64,000 bases of DNA from Neobittarella massiliensis (ex Bilen et al. 2018) (GCF_900289145.1 NZ_OKQO01000005.1:62001-126000), one strand, 5' to 3'. Counted from the stretch's first letter, positions 16,338 to 25,601 are shown. The notes: generated by a model not told the origin, from the sequence alone. Numbers and translations: made by a program.

Positions 16338-17072
16338 CTATAGTGTACCCTGTTGCAAACGCTGTCCGCAGCGGCAGAGTATGTCCCCACTGGCCTGCGC
16401 CAGTTGCCAAAAGCACAGCTGCCACCGCTGCAGCGCTGCCGTAGCCATCTGTATCAGCTCCCCAGCTGCCCAATTGGGCCGTGGGGGCAACTGCTCTTTG
16501 CGGTAATCCCGTAACCGCGCCAATTGTAAAATACTTGCCTGCTGTCGCTCGCCGCCGGTCAAAGCCGCCAGCAGCTGCCCCTGCGATCGGTCTCCCGTCA
16601 ATGGGTCCAACTGCCAAAACAGCGTTTGCAGCATAGTCTCGTCTTTTGCACGCCCCGCCGCGTACAGTGCCGCCAACAGCAGGTCCGTTTGCCGGTCAGC
16701 GCTCTGTCCGCACGTATAGCCGTATAAAAAGGCCCAGTGGCACAGCAGTTCTTGGGCGATGTTATAAAATATTTCCAGCTCCTCGATCTCATCCCGGCCG
16801 TCTATCCCCTGCTCCCCGATCACCGCCCGCAGTTGTCGGCTCAAAAGTTCCTTCTCAGCGCAAACGGGGCCGTATGGTCCCGATGTCAGTGGGGGCACCT
16901 GCCCGGCCAGCGGGGCATCATAACCCGCTATCTCCTCCTCCCCCGGCAGCAGATAAGCCCCCTGTAGCAAGTCGTATACCTCGCCGAATACCTGCTGCAG
17001 CTGCTCTCGTGTCTGTATCGGCGCCACCCGCCCCTCCTCGGTATACAGCAGTGCACTGCCCTGATATTTCAT
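16338..17072 (-). CDS. Hypothetical protein, helical
   Basis: 244-residue soluble protein that I do not recognise. It begins MKYQGSALLYTEEGRVAPIQ and is largely helical, with Gln/Leu-rich segments and no signal peptide or membrane helix. A possible CRC pair lies near the C-terminus. GGAGG lies 5 nt before the ATG at 17072. It stands alone between a terminator and an AT-rich divergent intergenic region (17073-17303) shared with the Cro/CI-type regulator. Codon use matches the neighbouring GC-rich genes, so it is probably native. Confidence 0.75.
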   Translation of the reverse strand: MKYQGSALLYTEEGRVAPIQTREQLQQVFGEVYDLLQGAYLLPGEEEIAGYDAPLAGQVPPLTSGPYGPVCAEKELLSRQLRAVIGEQGIDGRDEIEELEIFYNIAQELLCHWAFLYGYTCGQSADRQTDLLLAALYAAGRAKDETMLQTLFWQLDPLTGDRSQGQLLAALTGGERQQASILQLARLRDYRKEQLPPRPNWAAGELIQMATAALQRWQLCFWQLAQASGDILCRCGQRLQQGTL

Positions 17073-17303
17073 TTCTTCCTCCGCAAAACAATTTACAATC
17101 CAGTTTATATATTATCCTATTATGTATATCCTAGTGTAAAGCTTATGTTTATTCTCCGTACTCAATTATTTTATTTTGTGTTTGTTATTGAGTAGTTTTA
17201 GTGTACCACATCTCAACACAGAACACAAATTATTAAATTGCTTGTTATCGATAAAATATAATTTTATGATGTTTTCAAATAGATTGATAGGATGTGAACA
17301 GGA

Positions 17304-17624
17304 TTGGATAATCAGAAGTTCCGCGAACGACTGTCTCAAATATTGACTCAGCAAAATTTGGCTGAGTCTAAAGTCAGTGTAATGATGGGACGGAGCAGAA
17401 CTTATCTGAATCATATAATCAATGGCCGTTCTTCAATGCGGGTAGAAGATTTTCTAAAATTTTGCACATGCACACAAATTTCCCCTATTGAATTTTTCCA
17501 CACCGAAGGTACGCTCGATGAGGTCATCCAAAAAGTTGAGCAGGATTTTAGTGGGCTCGATGCACACTACAAGCTGCTGCTCTCTTCCCTCATCCACGGT
17601 CTCTCCCAACAGCCTCCAAAATAG
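17304..17624 (+). CDS. Cro/CI-type helix-turn-helix regulator
   Basis: 106-residue DNA-binding protein. The HTH (about 10-65) contains SKVSVMMGRSRTYLNHIING, the recognition-helix pattern of XRE proteins, followed by DFLKFCTCTQISPIEFF. The C-terminal helix may dimerise. The start is TTG 17304 with only a weak AGGA upstream, and no ATG fits better. Lower GC than its surroundings and an AT-rich upstream region suggest acquisition or a regulatory role. It ends at a strong terminator. Target unknown. Confidence 0.8.
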   Translation: MDNQKFRERLSQILTQQNLAESKVSVMMGRSRTYLNHIINGRSSMRVEDFLKFCTCTQISPIEFFHTEGTLDEVIQKVEQDFSGLDAHYKLLLSSLIHGLSQQPPK

Positions 17625-17640
17625 GTCGCCAAACAGCACA

Positions 17641-17683
17641 AAACACCCCTACCTGGGTCCCCAAACCCCAGGCAGGGGTGTTT
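17641..17683 (+). terminator. Intrinsic terminator after the HTH gene
   Basis: AAACACCCCTACCTGGG pairs with CCCAGGCAGGGGTGTTT, followed by TCTTTG. Confidence 0.85.
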
Positions 17684-17937
17684 CTTTGTGTTTGCGCACC
17701 TAAGTTCATCGTCGCGCAGACCCGCCCCCACTTGTGGCCGACTGTATGTCCACGGTATAGCGCGATGGTGCTTTCCGCACATTCCACAGCCCCCGGCTAT
17801 TTCTATTTTATTCGTACGCTCTGCTCGGCCATCCTGTAGCCGGTCAAGCTTTGCGCCGTTCAGGGGCGATTTTTGTACAGCAAAAAGGCCCCTATCTTTA
17901 CTGTAGAGACCATATTTGCTATTGACTTGTCGTTTCA

Positions 17938-18159
17938 TTATGCATATGGTGCTAAAAATGTGAGCAGATCAGCACAACAAGTGCCGATCTCACTTTCTCC
18001 CGTACCGGCCTCGTTCATCCCATGGTACGCAATGTGATCTTCTAAGGCATCGACCAATCTCTCTATCTGCTCATCCGTCAAGTCAGTCGATGGGTCAAAC
18101 GGTAGCGGTACACTTTTCAAAAACGTCAGTTGCTCTTTGCTAAATGGTATCTTCACCAT
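17938..18159 (-). CDS. Small acidic hypothetical protein
   Basis: 73 residues from the ATG at 18159 (MVKIPFSKEQLTFLKSVPL). It is rich in Asp/Glu, with a helical DLTDEQIERLVDALEDHIAY segment and a Cys pair near the end. GGGGGG lies just upstream of the ATG. The frame could extend to 18207, but without a ribosome site. No family recognised. It lies next to the distal end of the CRISPR array with no evident link to it. Confidence 0.6.
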   Translation of the reverse strand: MVKIPFSKEQLTFLKSVPLPFDPSTDLTDEQIERLVDALEDHIAYHGMNEAGTGESEIGTCCADLLTFLAPYA

Positions 18160-18371
18160 GTCCCCCCATCCATTAAGCAGCTGTCCAGTCTCCTGTTTTG
18201 CACGCATTAAAAGTATGATCCAGATTAGAGTAAAGCGATCATCGCATCTTTACCCGCCAACAACTGGGGCGCCAATCAGTCTTTATCGTGTCCCTTTTGA
18301 GTGGCCCCACCTATGCGTCCTCTCTGTCTACGGTCAACAGCCGGTTCAAATCTAATTTGTGCCTACAATAT

Positions 18372-18678
18372 GCTTTCATCCACACCACCCGCGTGGGTGG
18401 TGACACTTCGCGCCAGATACTTACGTAGAAGTTTCAGAAATTTCAATCCACACCACCCGCGTGGGTGGTGACCGCAGGCTATCCGGCATACGGTCATAGT
18501 CCCAGCCATTTCAATCCACACCACCCGCGTGGGTGGTGACCGCTCCTAGCAAAAGCGAGCCGTTCGAGGATGAAAGCATTTCAATCCACACCACCCGCGT
18601 GGGTGGTGACTACTTTCCAACATTGATAAGCGTGAGCCATATGGCATTTCAATCCACACCACCCGCGTGGGTGGTGAC
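18372..18678 (-). CRISPR. Orphan CRISPR array, five repeats and four spacers, I-C-like
   Basis: Repeats of 33 bp lie at 18372-18404 (degenerate), 18440-18472, 18508-18540, 18578-18610 and 18646-18678. Spacers of 35, 35, 37 and 35 bp lie between them. On the minus strand the repeat begins GTCACCACCCACGCGGGTGG and ends TGTGGATTGAAAT, the usual 3' end of type I-C repeats. The copy at the low-coordinate side is altered in its last bases, which marks it as the trailer end, so the leader should lie above 18678. No cas gene is present in the window. Confidence 0.95.
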
Positions 18679-18870
18679 GGCAATCTCTTACAAAAACAGG
18701 CCCTAACACTTGTCTTTATCATACACCTTATCTAGCTTGTATGCCAGTACCCCCCGTATCAAGTCCGGCCATTTCTTAAATAGGCGAATAACCCTCTCCA
18801 GTACCCGGTGCGAAAGACACGGGTATTCCCTGGGCGCTTGTACTTCGCACTCCGGTGCACTGCTGTGCGC

Positions 18871-19128
18871 TCACAGCTTGTGTGCACTGTAAAAATCTTT
18901 CAGCTCTGCTTTTACTTCCGGTGGCAGCATGCTTTTTTTCACTCCGCGCACCGCTCCCTCCAGCCCATACAGGCGGTGGATACAGGCCGATGGGTCTATC
19001 GCCTGTATCCGTAGCCAAGCCTCCCTGCTGCCCAGCTGCCGCAGCTGCTCCGCCTCGGTCACCCCCACCTGCTCCAGCTGCCGCGCCACCTCCGGCCCAA
19101 TATTGGGCAATTTTTCTAATATGCGCAT
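18871..19128 (-). CDS. TfoX C-terminal domain protein
   Basis: 85-residue protein consisting only of the TfoX_C helix-hairpin-helix-like domain (LPNIGPEVARQLEQVGV, then LRQLGSREAWLRIQ and IHRLYGLEGAVRG). In gamma-proteobacteria TfoX regulates competence; these stand-alone Firmicute versions have no established role. I start at the ATG at 19128 after GGGGGT; a GTG at 19146 would overlap that site. It lies between the CRISPR leader side and the glmS promoter, with no sign of an operon. Confidence 0.85.
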   Translation of the reverse strand: MRILEKLPNIGPEVARQLEQVGVTEAEQLRQLGSREAWLRIQAIDPSACIHRLYGLEGAVRGVKKSMLPPEVKAELKDFYSAHKL

Positions 19129-19325
19129 ACCTTTACCCCCTAACACTTGTCCGTATTTTTACCTCAGTATACTGCGGCGGGGTTCCTACCGCAAGTGTTT
19201 GCCCAGGCAGCTATGCAGCAAACCGTACTCTGTGTCCACCTCTGTTATAAGTGTCGCCGCATATCTGCACCTGCCGCTGCACAAAATAACAAAAGTCGCT
19301 TTATCGACCTCGCTATCACACTTTT

Positions 19326-19354
19326 TTGACACCCAACGTATACTGTTGTATACT
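19326..19354 (+). promoter_or_regulatory. Promoter of glmS
   Basis: Consensus TTGACA (19326-19331), 17-bp spacer and TATACT (19349-19354), about 35 nt before the ribozyme. Confidence 0.85.
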
Positions 19355-19387
19355 TAATATTATTTGTCGAAAGGAGGGCCGTGGGAA

Positions 19388-19545
19388 GTAAAGCGCCAGA
19401 GCCCATGGGGCTGACGAGGCGGAGAGTGATCGAAAATTCGGCGGATGCTCTCCCGGTCAGATAGTCGCCGCTCAGGCGACAGGTCTGGTCGTTACCCGCG
19501 CTACAAAACCCGGCAGCAATGCCGGTCCACAAAAAGCGCGGCAGA
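19388..19545 (+). ncRNA. glmS ribozyme (glucosamine-6-phosphate sensing)
   Basis: Self-cleaving riboswitch in the leader of glmS. The conserved core is visible: AAAGCGCCAGAGCCC, then GGGGCTGACGAGG, GTGATCGAAAATTCGGCGGA and TGCTCTCCCGG. Distal stems are CGCCGCTCAGGCG-like, followed by a 3' pseudoknot region ending AAAAAGCGCGG. Cleavage is expected 5' of G19393. Glucosamine-6-phosphate acts as cofactor, and cleavage leads to mRNA decay, giving feedback on the enzyme encoded 30 nt downstream. Confidence 0.95.
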
Positions 19546-19573
19546 TCATTTTGATAAAAAGAGGTATACATAT

Positions 19574-21391
19574 ATGTGTGGAATCGTAGGTTATATCGGC
19601 ACGCGTGACTGTGCCAACGTATTGCTGGAAGGCCTAAGCATGCTGGAATATCGCGGATACGACTCAGCCGGCGTCTCTATCTTCGAGGGGGACTGCGTGC
19701 GCACCATCAAATCGCAGGGCCGCCTGGCCGACTTAAAGGCCAAGATGGAAAAAGAAGGTATCCCCGCCGGTCATTGCGGTATCGGCCACACCCGCTGGGC
19801 TACCCACGGTGTGCCGTCCGACGTCAACTCGCACCCCCACTGCGGTAACAAGGTCTCGGTCGTGCACAACGGCATTATCGAAAATTATACCGAGATCAAA
19901 GAGTTTCTGCTCTCTAAAGGCTACTCTTTCGACTCGCAGACCGATACCGAGACAGTGGCCAAACTGCTCGATTACAACTACCGGGGCGACCCCTTTGCCG
20001 CTATCCAAAATACTCTGCGGCAGATCCGCGGCTCCTATGCGCTGGGCATTTTGTTCTACGACTGCCCCGACAAATTATTTGCCGTGCGCAAAGAGAGCCC
20101 GCTCATCGTCGGGCTGGGCGAAGGCGAAAACTTTATCGCCTCCGACATCCCCGCCATCTTAAAGTATACCCGCAACTACTATCTGCTAGAGGAAAATGAG
20201 GTCGCCACCCTCACCAAAGAGGGCATCACCGCGTGTGATCTGGACGGCGCTCCCATTCAAAAAGAGCTGCTCACCGCCACTTGGGATATCGCCGCCGCCG
20301 AAAAGGGCGGGTTCCCCCACTTTATGCTCAAAGAGATCTTCGAGCAGCCGGCCGCCCTGCAAAATACTGTATCGCCCCGGGTAAAAGATGGCCACATCGA
20401 CCTGGCCATCCCACTCACCGAAAGCCAGTTAGCCGGCTTTAAACAGATCCATATCGTCGCCTGCGGCACCGCCATGCACGCCGGCATCGTCGGCAAATAC
20501 CTCATCGAAAAGCTGGCCCGTACCCCGGTCAACGTCGATGTGGCATCTGAATTCCGCTACCGCGACCCGATCTTGGATAAAGACGACCTGGTGGTCATCA
20601 TCTCCCAGTCCGGCGAAACTGCCGATACGCTGGCCGCCATGCGGCTGGCTAAGCAGCGCGGCGCCCATACGCTGGCGGTGGTCAACGTGGTGGGCTCCTC
20701 CATCGCCCGCGAAGCCGATAGCGTGCTCTACACCTGGGCCGGCCCCGAGATTGCCGTGGCCAGCACCAAAGCCTACACCGTGCAGCTGTCCATCATGTAC
20801 CTGCTGGCCTTTAAGCTGGCCGCCTGCAAAGGCACTATCGACGCCGCGCAGGAGGCCGATTATGTGGCTCAGCTCTGTGCCATACCTCAGCTGTTAGAAA
20901 AAGTGCTGGAGACCTCCTCCCGCTACGAGGAACTGGCCAAACAGTACATGCACGCCGAGGATATGTTCTTTATCGGCCGCGGCCTGGACTATGCGCTCTC
21001 GCAGGAGGGCTCGCTCAAGCTCAAAGAGATCTCCTATATACACAGCGAGGCCTACGCCGCCGGCGAGCTAAAGCACGGCACCATCTCGCTGATCACCGAC
21101 GATATGCCGGTCATCGCCCTGGGCACCCAGCAGCGGCTGCTCGAAAAGATGGTCAGCAATATCAAAGAGGTCAAGGCCCGCGGTGCCAATGTGCTGTTCA
21201 TCTGCTACGAGGGGTATGAAGGCGCCGACGAATTTGCCGACAACGTCATCTACCTGCCCTTCAGCAGCGACATCTTCGCCCCCCTGGCTAGCATCATCCC
21301 CCTGCAACTGTTCGCCTACTACATCTCCTCCCTCAAAGGCTGCGACGTAGATAAGCCCCGCAATCTGGCCAAAAGCGTAACAGTAGAATAG
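19574..21391 (+). CDS. glmS: Glutamine-fructose-6-phosphate aminotransferase (isomerizing)
   Basis: Makes glucosamine-6-phosphate from fructose-6-phosphate and glutamine, the first step to UDP-GlcNAc for peptidoglycan. 605 residues. The N-terminal Ntn amidotransferase has the nucleophile Cys2 in MCGIVGYIG, plus YRGYDSAG and HTRWATHG. Two SIS domains carry CGTAMHAG, SQSGETADT and the C-terminal PRNLAKSVTVE. The ATG at 19574 is fixed by Cys2 and an AAAGAGGT site; the frame runs upstream into the ribozyme only by chance. Single-gene unit between a strong promoter and a strong terminator. Confidence 0.98.
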   Translation: MCGIVGYIGTRDCANVLLEGLSMLEYRGYDSAGVSIFEGDCVRTIKSQGRLADLKAKMEKEGIPAGHCGIGHTRWATHGVPSDVNSHPHCGNKVSVVHNGIIENYTEIKEFLLSKGYSFDSQTDTETVAKLLDYNYRGDPFAAIQNTLRQIRGSYALGILFYDCPDKLFAVRKESPLIVGLGEGENFIASDIPAILKYTRNYYLLEENEVATLTKEGITACDLDGAPIQKELLTATWDIAAAEKGGFPHFMLKEIFEQPAALQNTVSPRVKDGHIDLAIPLTESQLAGFKQIHIVACGTAMHAGIVGKYLIEKLARTPVNVDVASEFRYRDPILDKDDLVVIISQSGETADTLAAMRLAKQRGAHTLAVVNVVGSSIAREADSVLYTWAGPEIAVASTKAYTVQLSIMYLLAFKLAACKGTIDAAQEADYVAQLCAIPQLLEKVLETSSRYEELAKQYMHAEDMFFIGRGLDYALSQEGSLKLKEISYIHSEAYAAGELKHGTISLITDDMPVIALGTQQRLLEKMVSNIKEVKARGANVLFICYEGYEGADEFADNVIYLPFSSDIFAPLASIIPLQLFAYYISSLKGCDVDKPRNLAKSVTVE

Positions 21392-21414
21392 GCACTTATC
21401 CATGGCCATTCCCT

Positions 21415-21452
21415 AAATAAAAAGGCATCCCGTACGGGATGCCTTTTTATTT
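21415..21452. terminator. Bidirectional terminator of glmS and the glycosyltransferase operon
   Basis: AAATAAAAAGGCATCCC pairs perfectly with GGGATGCCTTTTTATTT around a short CGTAC loop region, between convergent genes. Confidence 0.92.
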
Positions 21453-21487
21453 GCTACCTGTTCTGGGGACCCCGAGCAAGAGGCAGC

Positions 21488-23479
21488 CTATCGCAGCGAA
21501 AAATCTTCCCGCTTCAAAGTCAAATTGGAGTTGTAGTAGGGGTCGCCTGCATCCAGCTGCTTCTGCCAGCGGTCAGTAAAGCGCTTGACCTCGCCGCTAA
21601 AGCGCATCTGCTTTTCTTTGGTGTCCTCATACCCCCGGCTCTTGGACTCGTAGTGGTAAAGCTCCGCATAGGGAGTAAACACGATGAGATAGCCCGCCTG
21701 CCGTATGCGCATGCACAGGTCCACGTCATTAAAGGCCACTTCAAAGCCTTCATCCAGGCCGTGTACCTGCTGGTAGACGCGTCTGGGAATCATCATGCAC
21801 GCCGCTGTCACCGCAGAGAGGTCTTGGGCGATCTGTAGCCGCGTCATAAAACCAGGCTCGTCGCGTCGGCTCCCCTTTAGGGCGTGGCCTGCCACACCAC
21901 CGATGCCGAGGATCACCCCGGCGTGCTGCACCGTATCGTCTGGGTAATACAGTTTGGCGCCGACCGCACCAACATCGTCCCGCTGGGCAAACATCAGCAT
22001 CTCCTGCATCCAGTCCGGGCTGATGACCTCCATGTCGTTGTTGAGGAGCAGAATATACTCGCCTTTGGCATACTGAAAGCCAAAATTGTTGATAGCTGAA
22101 TAGTTGAAGGTATCTTTCCAGTAGACCACCTGCACGCGATCACTCTTTTCCAGCTGTGCATAGTAGCGAAAAGTCTCTGGGTCGATGCTGTTGTTCTCGA
22201 TGACGATGATCTCGTAATTCTCGTAGGTTGACAGGCCCAAGATCGAATTCACACACAGTCTGAGGTCCTCAACATGGTCGCAGTTGGGGATGAGGATAGA
22301 AATCAGCGGTGTACCCTTGAGCGCATACCGAATTTTGTAGGTGGATAAAACAGTCGAATCCTCCACCGTCCCCTCTAGCCCCACCCGGGCCAGATGATCT
22401 GCCAATGCCGTTCTCGCAGCCGCAAGGCAGTAGGGCTTGGCCGAGATATCGCTGGCCACAGACAGCGGGTGCGAGCGCCAATAGTACAAAACTTTGGGGA
22501 TGTGATAGACATGGTTGGCAATCTCTGTTATGCGCAGGACCAGATCATAGTCCTGGCTGCCGTCACACTTGCTACGAAAGCCGCCTACCTGTTCAAACAA
22601 CCTTTTGTCAAAGCAGGACAGGTGGCAGATATAATTGTAGCTGCGCAGCGTGTCGGGGGCGTAATCAGACTTTAAGTTGTAGCCCAAGATCCGCGTTATA
22701 CGCCGCTCGAACATGGCTTCATCGGTATAGATGAACTGCGCACCGGTCTCGTTATAGGCGCTGACGATCTCAAAAAGTGCATTGGGCGCCAAAATGTCGT
22801 CGTGGTCCAGCAGGGCGAGAAAGTCACCGGTCGCCATCTGGGCACAGGCGTTGGTGTTTTCCGATATGCCGCGATTTTCCTCCAGCACCCGATACAGTAT
22901 CCGCTGGTTATCTTTTTGATACTGGGCGACGACCGCCTCGATCTCTGCCTGATCTCTGTCGCTTCCATCTGCCAGGCACAGTTGCCAGTTGGGATAAGTC
23001 TGCCTGACTACCGAATCCAACATCTCGCGCAAAAAGGCGATATCGGTATTGTAGAGCGGCACCAAAATACTGATACAGATCTGCTTTTCAAACCTGCGCG
23101 CCCGCTGTTCTTCCAACTGTTTTTTGGTCAGCTTTTTTCCGAGCTCGGAATGCGAGCTGCGCTCTCCCGCCACAACGGTCCACAGCTTTTTAAAAAAGCT
23201 TACCACGCCCTGATTTTTTAAGTAGGACAGCCCACGCCACATTAGCAAAAGCACTCGATTGCTGCGTGCGATCTTATAGACAGCTGTCTTTATCGCCCGC
23301 AGAGGTCTAGTCACCCGCCAAGAAGTCGAACACAACATTTCCTCGCACTGCTTTCGATAGCGCGCACACGTATAAGTCAGTTCAACGTTTTCTTCCTGCA
23401 GCTGTTTATACTTTTCACGGTAATATTGCAAGCTCTGTTCTAGCGAGTACTCGGCAGATGTCTTTGTCTCTTTTTCCAT
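21488..23479 (-). CDS. Two-domain family 2 glycosyltransferase
   Basis: 663 residues. An N-terminal coiled coil (about 10-48) and a basic linker precede two GT-A domains. The first (about 135-350) has SILVPLYNT, a DHDD metal motif and SQDYDL. The second (about 385-640) has SILIPNCDH, LLNNDMEV and FNDVDLCMR. Such enzymes usually polymerise or cap O-antigen-like rhamnan or wall polysaccharides from nucleotide sugars at the cytoplasmic face. It is the last gene of the minus-strand rhamnose/export cluster, 9 bp after the Wzt-like ATPase, so dTDP-rhamnose is a plausible donor (inference). Confidence 0.9.
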   Translation of the reverse strand: MEKETKTSAEYSLEQSLQYYREKYKQLQEENVELTYTCARYRKQCEEMLCSTSWRVTRPLRAIKTAVYKIARSNRVLLLMWRGLSYLKNQGVVSFFKKLWTVVAGERSSHSELGKKLTKKQLEEQRARRFEKQICISILVPLYNTDIAFLREMLDSVVRQTYPNWQLCLADGSDRDQAEIEAVVAQYQKDNQRILYRVLEENRGISENTNACAQMATGDFLALLDHDDILAPNALFEIVSAYNETGAQFIYTDEAMFERRITRILGYNLKSDYAPDTLRSYNYICHLSCFDKRLFEQVGGFRSKCDGSQDYDLVLRITEIANHVYHIPKVLYYWRSHPLSVASDISAKPYCLAAARTALADHLARVGLEGTVEDSTVLSTYKIRYALKGTPLISILIPNCDHVEDLRLCVNSILGLSTYENYEIIVIENNSIDPETFRYYAQLEKSDRVQVVYWKDTFNYSAINNFGFQYAKGEYILLLNNDMEVISPDWMQEMLMFAQRDDVGAVGAKLYYPDDTVQHAGVILGIGGVAGHALKGSRRDEPGFMTRLQIAQDLSAVTAACMMIPRRVYQQVHGLDEGFEVAFNDVDLCMRIRQAGYLIVFTPYAELYHYESKSRGYEDTKEKQMRFSGEVKRFTDRWQKQLDAGDPYYNSNLTLKREDFSLR

Positions 23480-23488
23480 GTCTCTGTT

Positions 23489-24220
23489 TTAGCTCTCCTT
23501 ATACGCGTTGCAGACGGCATCTTTGTCGCCGATCATCTTTATGTGGCCACGCTCCAGCCACATTACCCGGTTGCACAACCGCTCGATCTGCTCAATGGAG
23601 TGGGAGACGATGATGACGGTGGTTCCCCCGCTCATCATCTCATTGATACGCCGCTCGCACTTCTCCTGAAAGCGGAAGTCGCCCACCGCCAAGATCTCGT
23701 CGACGATGAGGATATCGGGCCGGGTGATGGTCGCCACAGCGAACGCCACCCGCGCCACCATGCCGGAGGAGTAGTTTTTCATGGGCACATCTAAGAATTC
23801 CCGCATCTCCGAAAAATCCACGATCTCATCAAAGCGGTCTCTCATCATCTGGCGGGGAAAGCCCAGCACCGAGCCGTTTAGAAAGATGTTTTCCCGGGCG
23901 GTCAGATCCATGTCAAAACCTGCCCCCAACTCGATGAGCGGCGCCACGGTCCCGCGTATCTCCACCGAACCCTTTGTGGGCTTTAAAATACCCGAGATCA
24001 CTTTCAGCAGCGTGCTCTTGCCAGAGCCATTGAGTCCGACGATTCCGAACACATCGCCCTTTTCAATGTCCAGCGACACATCTTTGAGCGCCACGAAATC
24101 CTCGAAGAACAGCTGCCGTTTGGCAAACTTGATGAGGTACTCTTTGATGCTGTCGATCTTCTCTTTGCTCATATTGAAGTGCATCTCGACGTCTCTCACG
24201 ATCACAGCGCGATTGTCCAA
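23489..24220 (-). CDS. Polysaccharide ABC exporter ATPase (Wzt/TagH-like)
   Basis: 243-residue ATPase that drives export of undecaprenyl-linked glycan with the adjacent permease. Walker A GLNGSGKS, the diagnostic LIELGAGFD block, signature YSSGMVARVAFA, Walker B ILIVDEILAVGD and VSHS are present. There is no C-terminal carbohydrate-binding domain, so chain-length control would lie elsewhere. The start is most likely TTG 24220, 8 nt after AGGAGG; the GTG at 24229 touches that site. It follows the permease by about 12 bp. Confidence 0.9.
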   Translation of the reverse strand: MDNRAVIVRDVEMHFNMSKEKIDSIKEYLIKFAKRQLFFEDFVALKDVSLDIEKGDVFGIVGLNGSGKSTLLKVISGILKPTKGSVEIRGTVAPLIELGAGFDMDLTARENIFLNGSVLGFPRQMMRDRFDEIVDFSEMREFLDVPMKNYSSGMVARVAFAVATITRPDILIVDEILAVGDFRFQEKCERRINEMMSGGTTVIIVSHSIEQIERLCNRVMWLERGHIKMIGDKDAVCNAYKES

Positions 24221-24232
24221 AGCCCTCACCTC

Positions 24233-25024
24233 CTAAATGTACAAAATAAACTTGTCCTGGCACTTTTTGAACACCCACAGCCCCAGCGCCAAAAAAACGA
24301 CGGCAAAACCTATACAGATCAAGTTTTCCGTCAGGCCGGGGATGGTGCCTTTCATGACCAGCTGTCTAAAGTAATCGATGTAGTAGTAGAGCGGGTTGCA
24401 CTTGACCACTGTCACCAGCAACTTGTTGCCCGCGATCGCCTCCATGGGGTAGATGATAGGCGCCATATACACGAGCGCCGTCAAAAACACGCCATACAGG
24501 TGCAGCAGATCCCTGAAAAATACGCTCAACGCACTCAAGATCAGGCCGATACCTATACAAAATACCAGCATATAGAGCATGGGGATGGGGGATAGCAACA
24601 GCGTCCAGTGCACCGGTGCCCGCAGAATAAAGATCATCAGCACGACGGCGATCATTGAAAACAGCATGTTGACAAAGGCAAACAGCGCCTTTTCCAGGGG
24701 AAAAATGTATTTGGGGATATACACCTTTTTGATCAGCGCCCCAGCCCCGGTCATCGATGTCATAGCCGAGCTGGTCGACTCTGAGTAGAAGTTATACAGT
24801 GTCGAACCAGTCAGGTAGTATATGGGGAAATTTTCTACCTCAAAGCGAAAAATGTGCGAGAACACCGCCGAGATGACCATCATCATCAGCAGCGGGTTGA
24901 GCACGCTCCACACCAGCCCCAGCACTGAGCGCCGGTATTTGACCTTGATATCCCGCGAGATCAGATCCTCCAGCAGGTATCGGTACTTGGCCAGAGCATT
25001 AAAATAGCCTTTTAACCTATTCAA
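24233..25024 (-). CDS. Polysaccharide ABC exporter permease (Wzm/TagG-like)
   Basis: 263-residue ABC-2 membrane protein with six helices. An amphipathic start with LLEDLISRDIKVKYRRSVLG is typical of Wzm/TagG, and VYMAPIIYPMEAI and FRQLV come later. It forms the channel for lipid-linked polysaccharide with the next ATPase. The start is TTG 25024, 7 nt after AAGGAG; the TTG reads as Met. It lies 22 bp after rfbC, so the exporter is co-transcribed with a rhamnose gene. Confidence 0.9.
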   Translation of the reverse strand: MNRLKGYFNALAKYRYLLEDLISRDIKVKYRRSVLGLVWSVLNPLLMMMVISAVFSHIFRFEVENFPIYYLTGSTLYNFYSESTSSAMTSMTGAGALIKKVYIPKYIFPLEKALFAFVNMLFSMIAVVLMIFILRAPVHWTLLLSPIPMLYMLVFCIGIGLILSALSVFFRDLLHLYGVFLTALVYMAPIIYPMEAIAGNKLLVTVVKCNPLYYYIDYFRQLVMKGTIPGLTENLICIGFAVVFLALGLWVFKKCQDKFILYI

Positions 25025-25046
25025 AACGACTCTCCTTTGCCCGGCC

Positions 25047-25601
25047 CTACGCGTTGAGCTCTTTAAACGAGGGATTTTTCTTGTCCTTGTCCGACAGCAG
25101 GATATCCATATCCTCGGCGATCGGCCACTCTACACCGATGTCCGGGTCATTGTACATCAGGCCGCCCTCATCGCTGGGGTCGTAAAAGCGGGTGCACTTA
25201 TAGGCAAATTCAGCTGTGTCGCTCATCACCAAAAAGCCGTGAGCAAACCCCTCCGGCACATAGAACTGGCGCTTATTCTCAGCGCTCAGCAGCACGCCCC
25301 GCCACTGGCCATAGGTCTCACTGCCGCGGCGCAGGTCCACCGCCACGTCGTACACCTCGCCGCTGATGGCCCGTACCAGCTTGCCCTGGGGATTTTTCTT
25401 CTGAAAATGCAGGCCGCGCAGCACGCCTTTTTTCGACTTGGATTGGTTGTCCTGCACAAACACCATGTCCAGCCCGGCCTCTTTAAAATCGTTATAATTA
25501 TAAGTCTCCATAAAATACCCGCGGTCGTCGCCGAATACGGTCGGCTCCACGATCACCAGTCCCTGGATCCCAGTCTCTATAAAAGTAAATTTGCCCATCA
25601 T
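25047..25601 (-). CDS. rfbC: dTDP-4-dehydrorhamnose 3,5-epimerase
   Basis: Third enzyme of dTDP-L-rhamnose synthesis; epimerises C3 and C5 of dTDP-4-keto-6-deoxyglucose. 184 residues with FGDDRGYFMETY, QDNQSKSKKGVLRGLHFQ (catalytic His in RGLHFQ), VDLRRGS and VPEGFAHGF. Two consecutive ATGs lie at 25601 and 25598; GGAGG spacing slightly favours the second. It is separated from rfbB by a 250-bp gap with a hairpin (25798-25840), unlike the tightly packed rfbA-D-B. Confidence 0.95.
   Translation of the reverse strand: MMGKFTFIETGIQGLVIVEPTVFGDDRGYFMETYNYNDFKEAGLDMVFVQDNQSKSKKGVLRGLHFQKKNPQGKLVRAISGEVYDVAVDLRRGSETYGQWRGVLLSAENKRQFYVPEGFAHGFLVMSDTAEFAYKCTRFYDPSDEGGLMYNDPDIGVEWPIAEDMDILLSDKDKKNPSFKELNA

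Noticed and set aside
17567-17938. 123-codon minus-strand frame starting TAATG at the stop of the small acidic gene
   Set aside because: The TAATG overlap suggests coupling, but the frame runs through the HTH gene's terminator and its 3' coding end, and the product resembles no family. Probably chance.
18701-19151. Direct repeat CCCTAACACTTGTC at 18701-18714 and 19138-19151 flanking the TfoX-C gene
   Set aside because: A 14-bp match is expected by chance several times in a window this size, and no boundary of an element is visible.
19445-19573. Extension of glmS upstream of 19574
   Set aside because: The reading frame runs through the ribozyme, and the enzyme needs Cys2 at the mature N-terminus.
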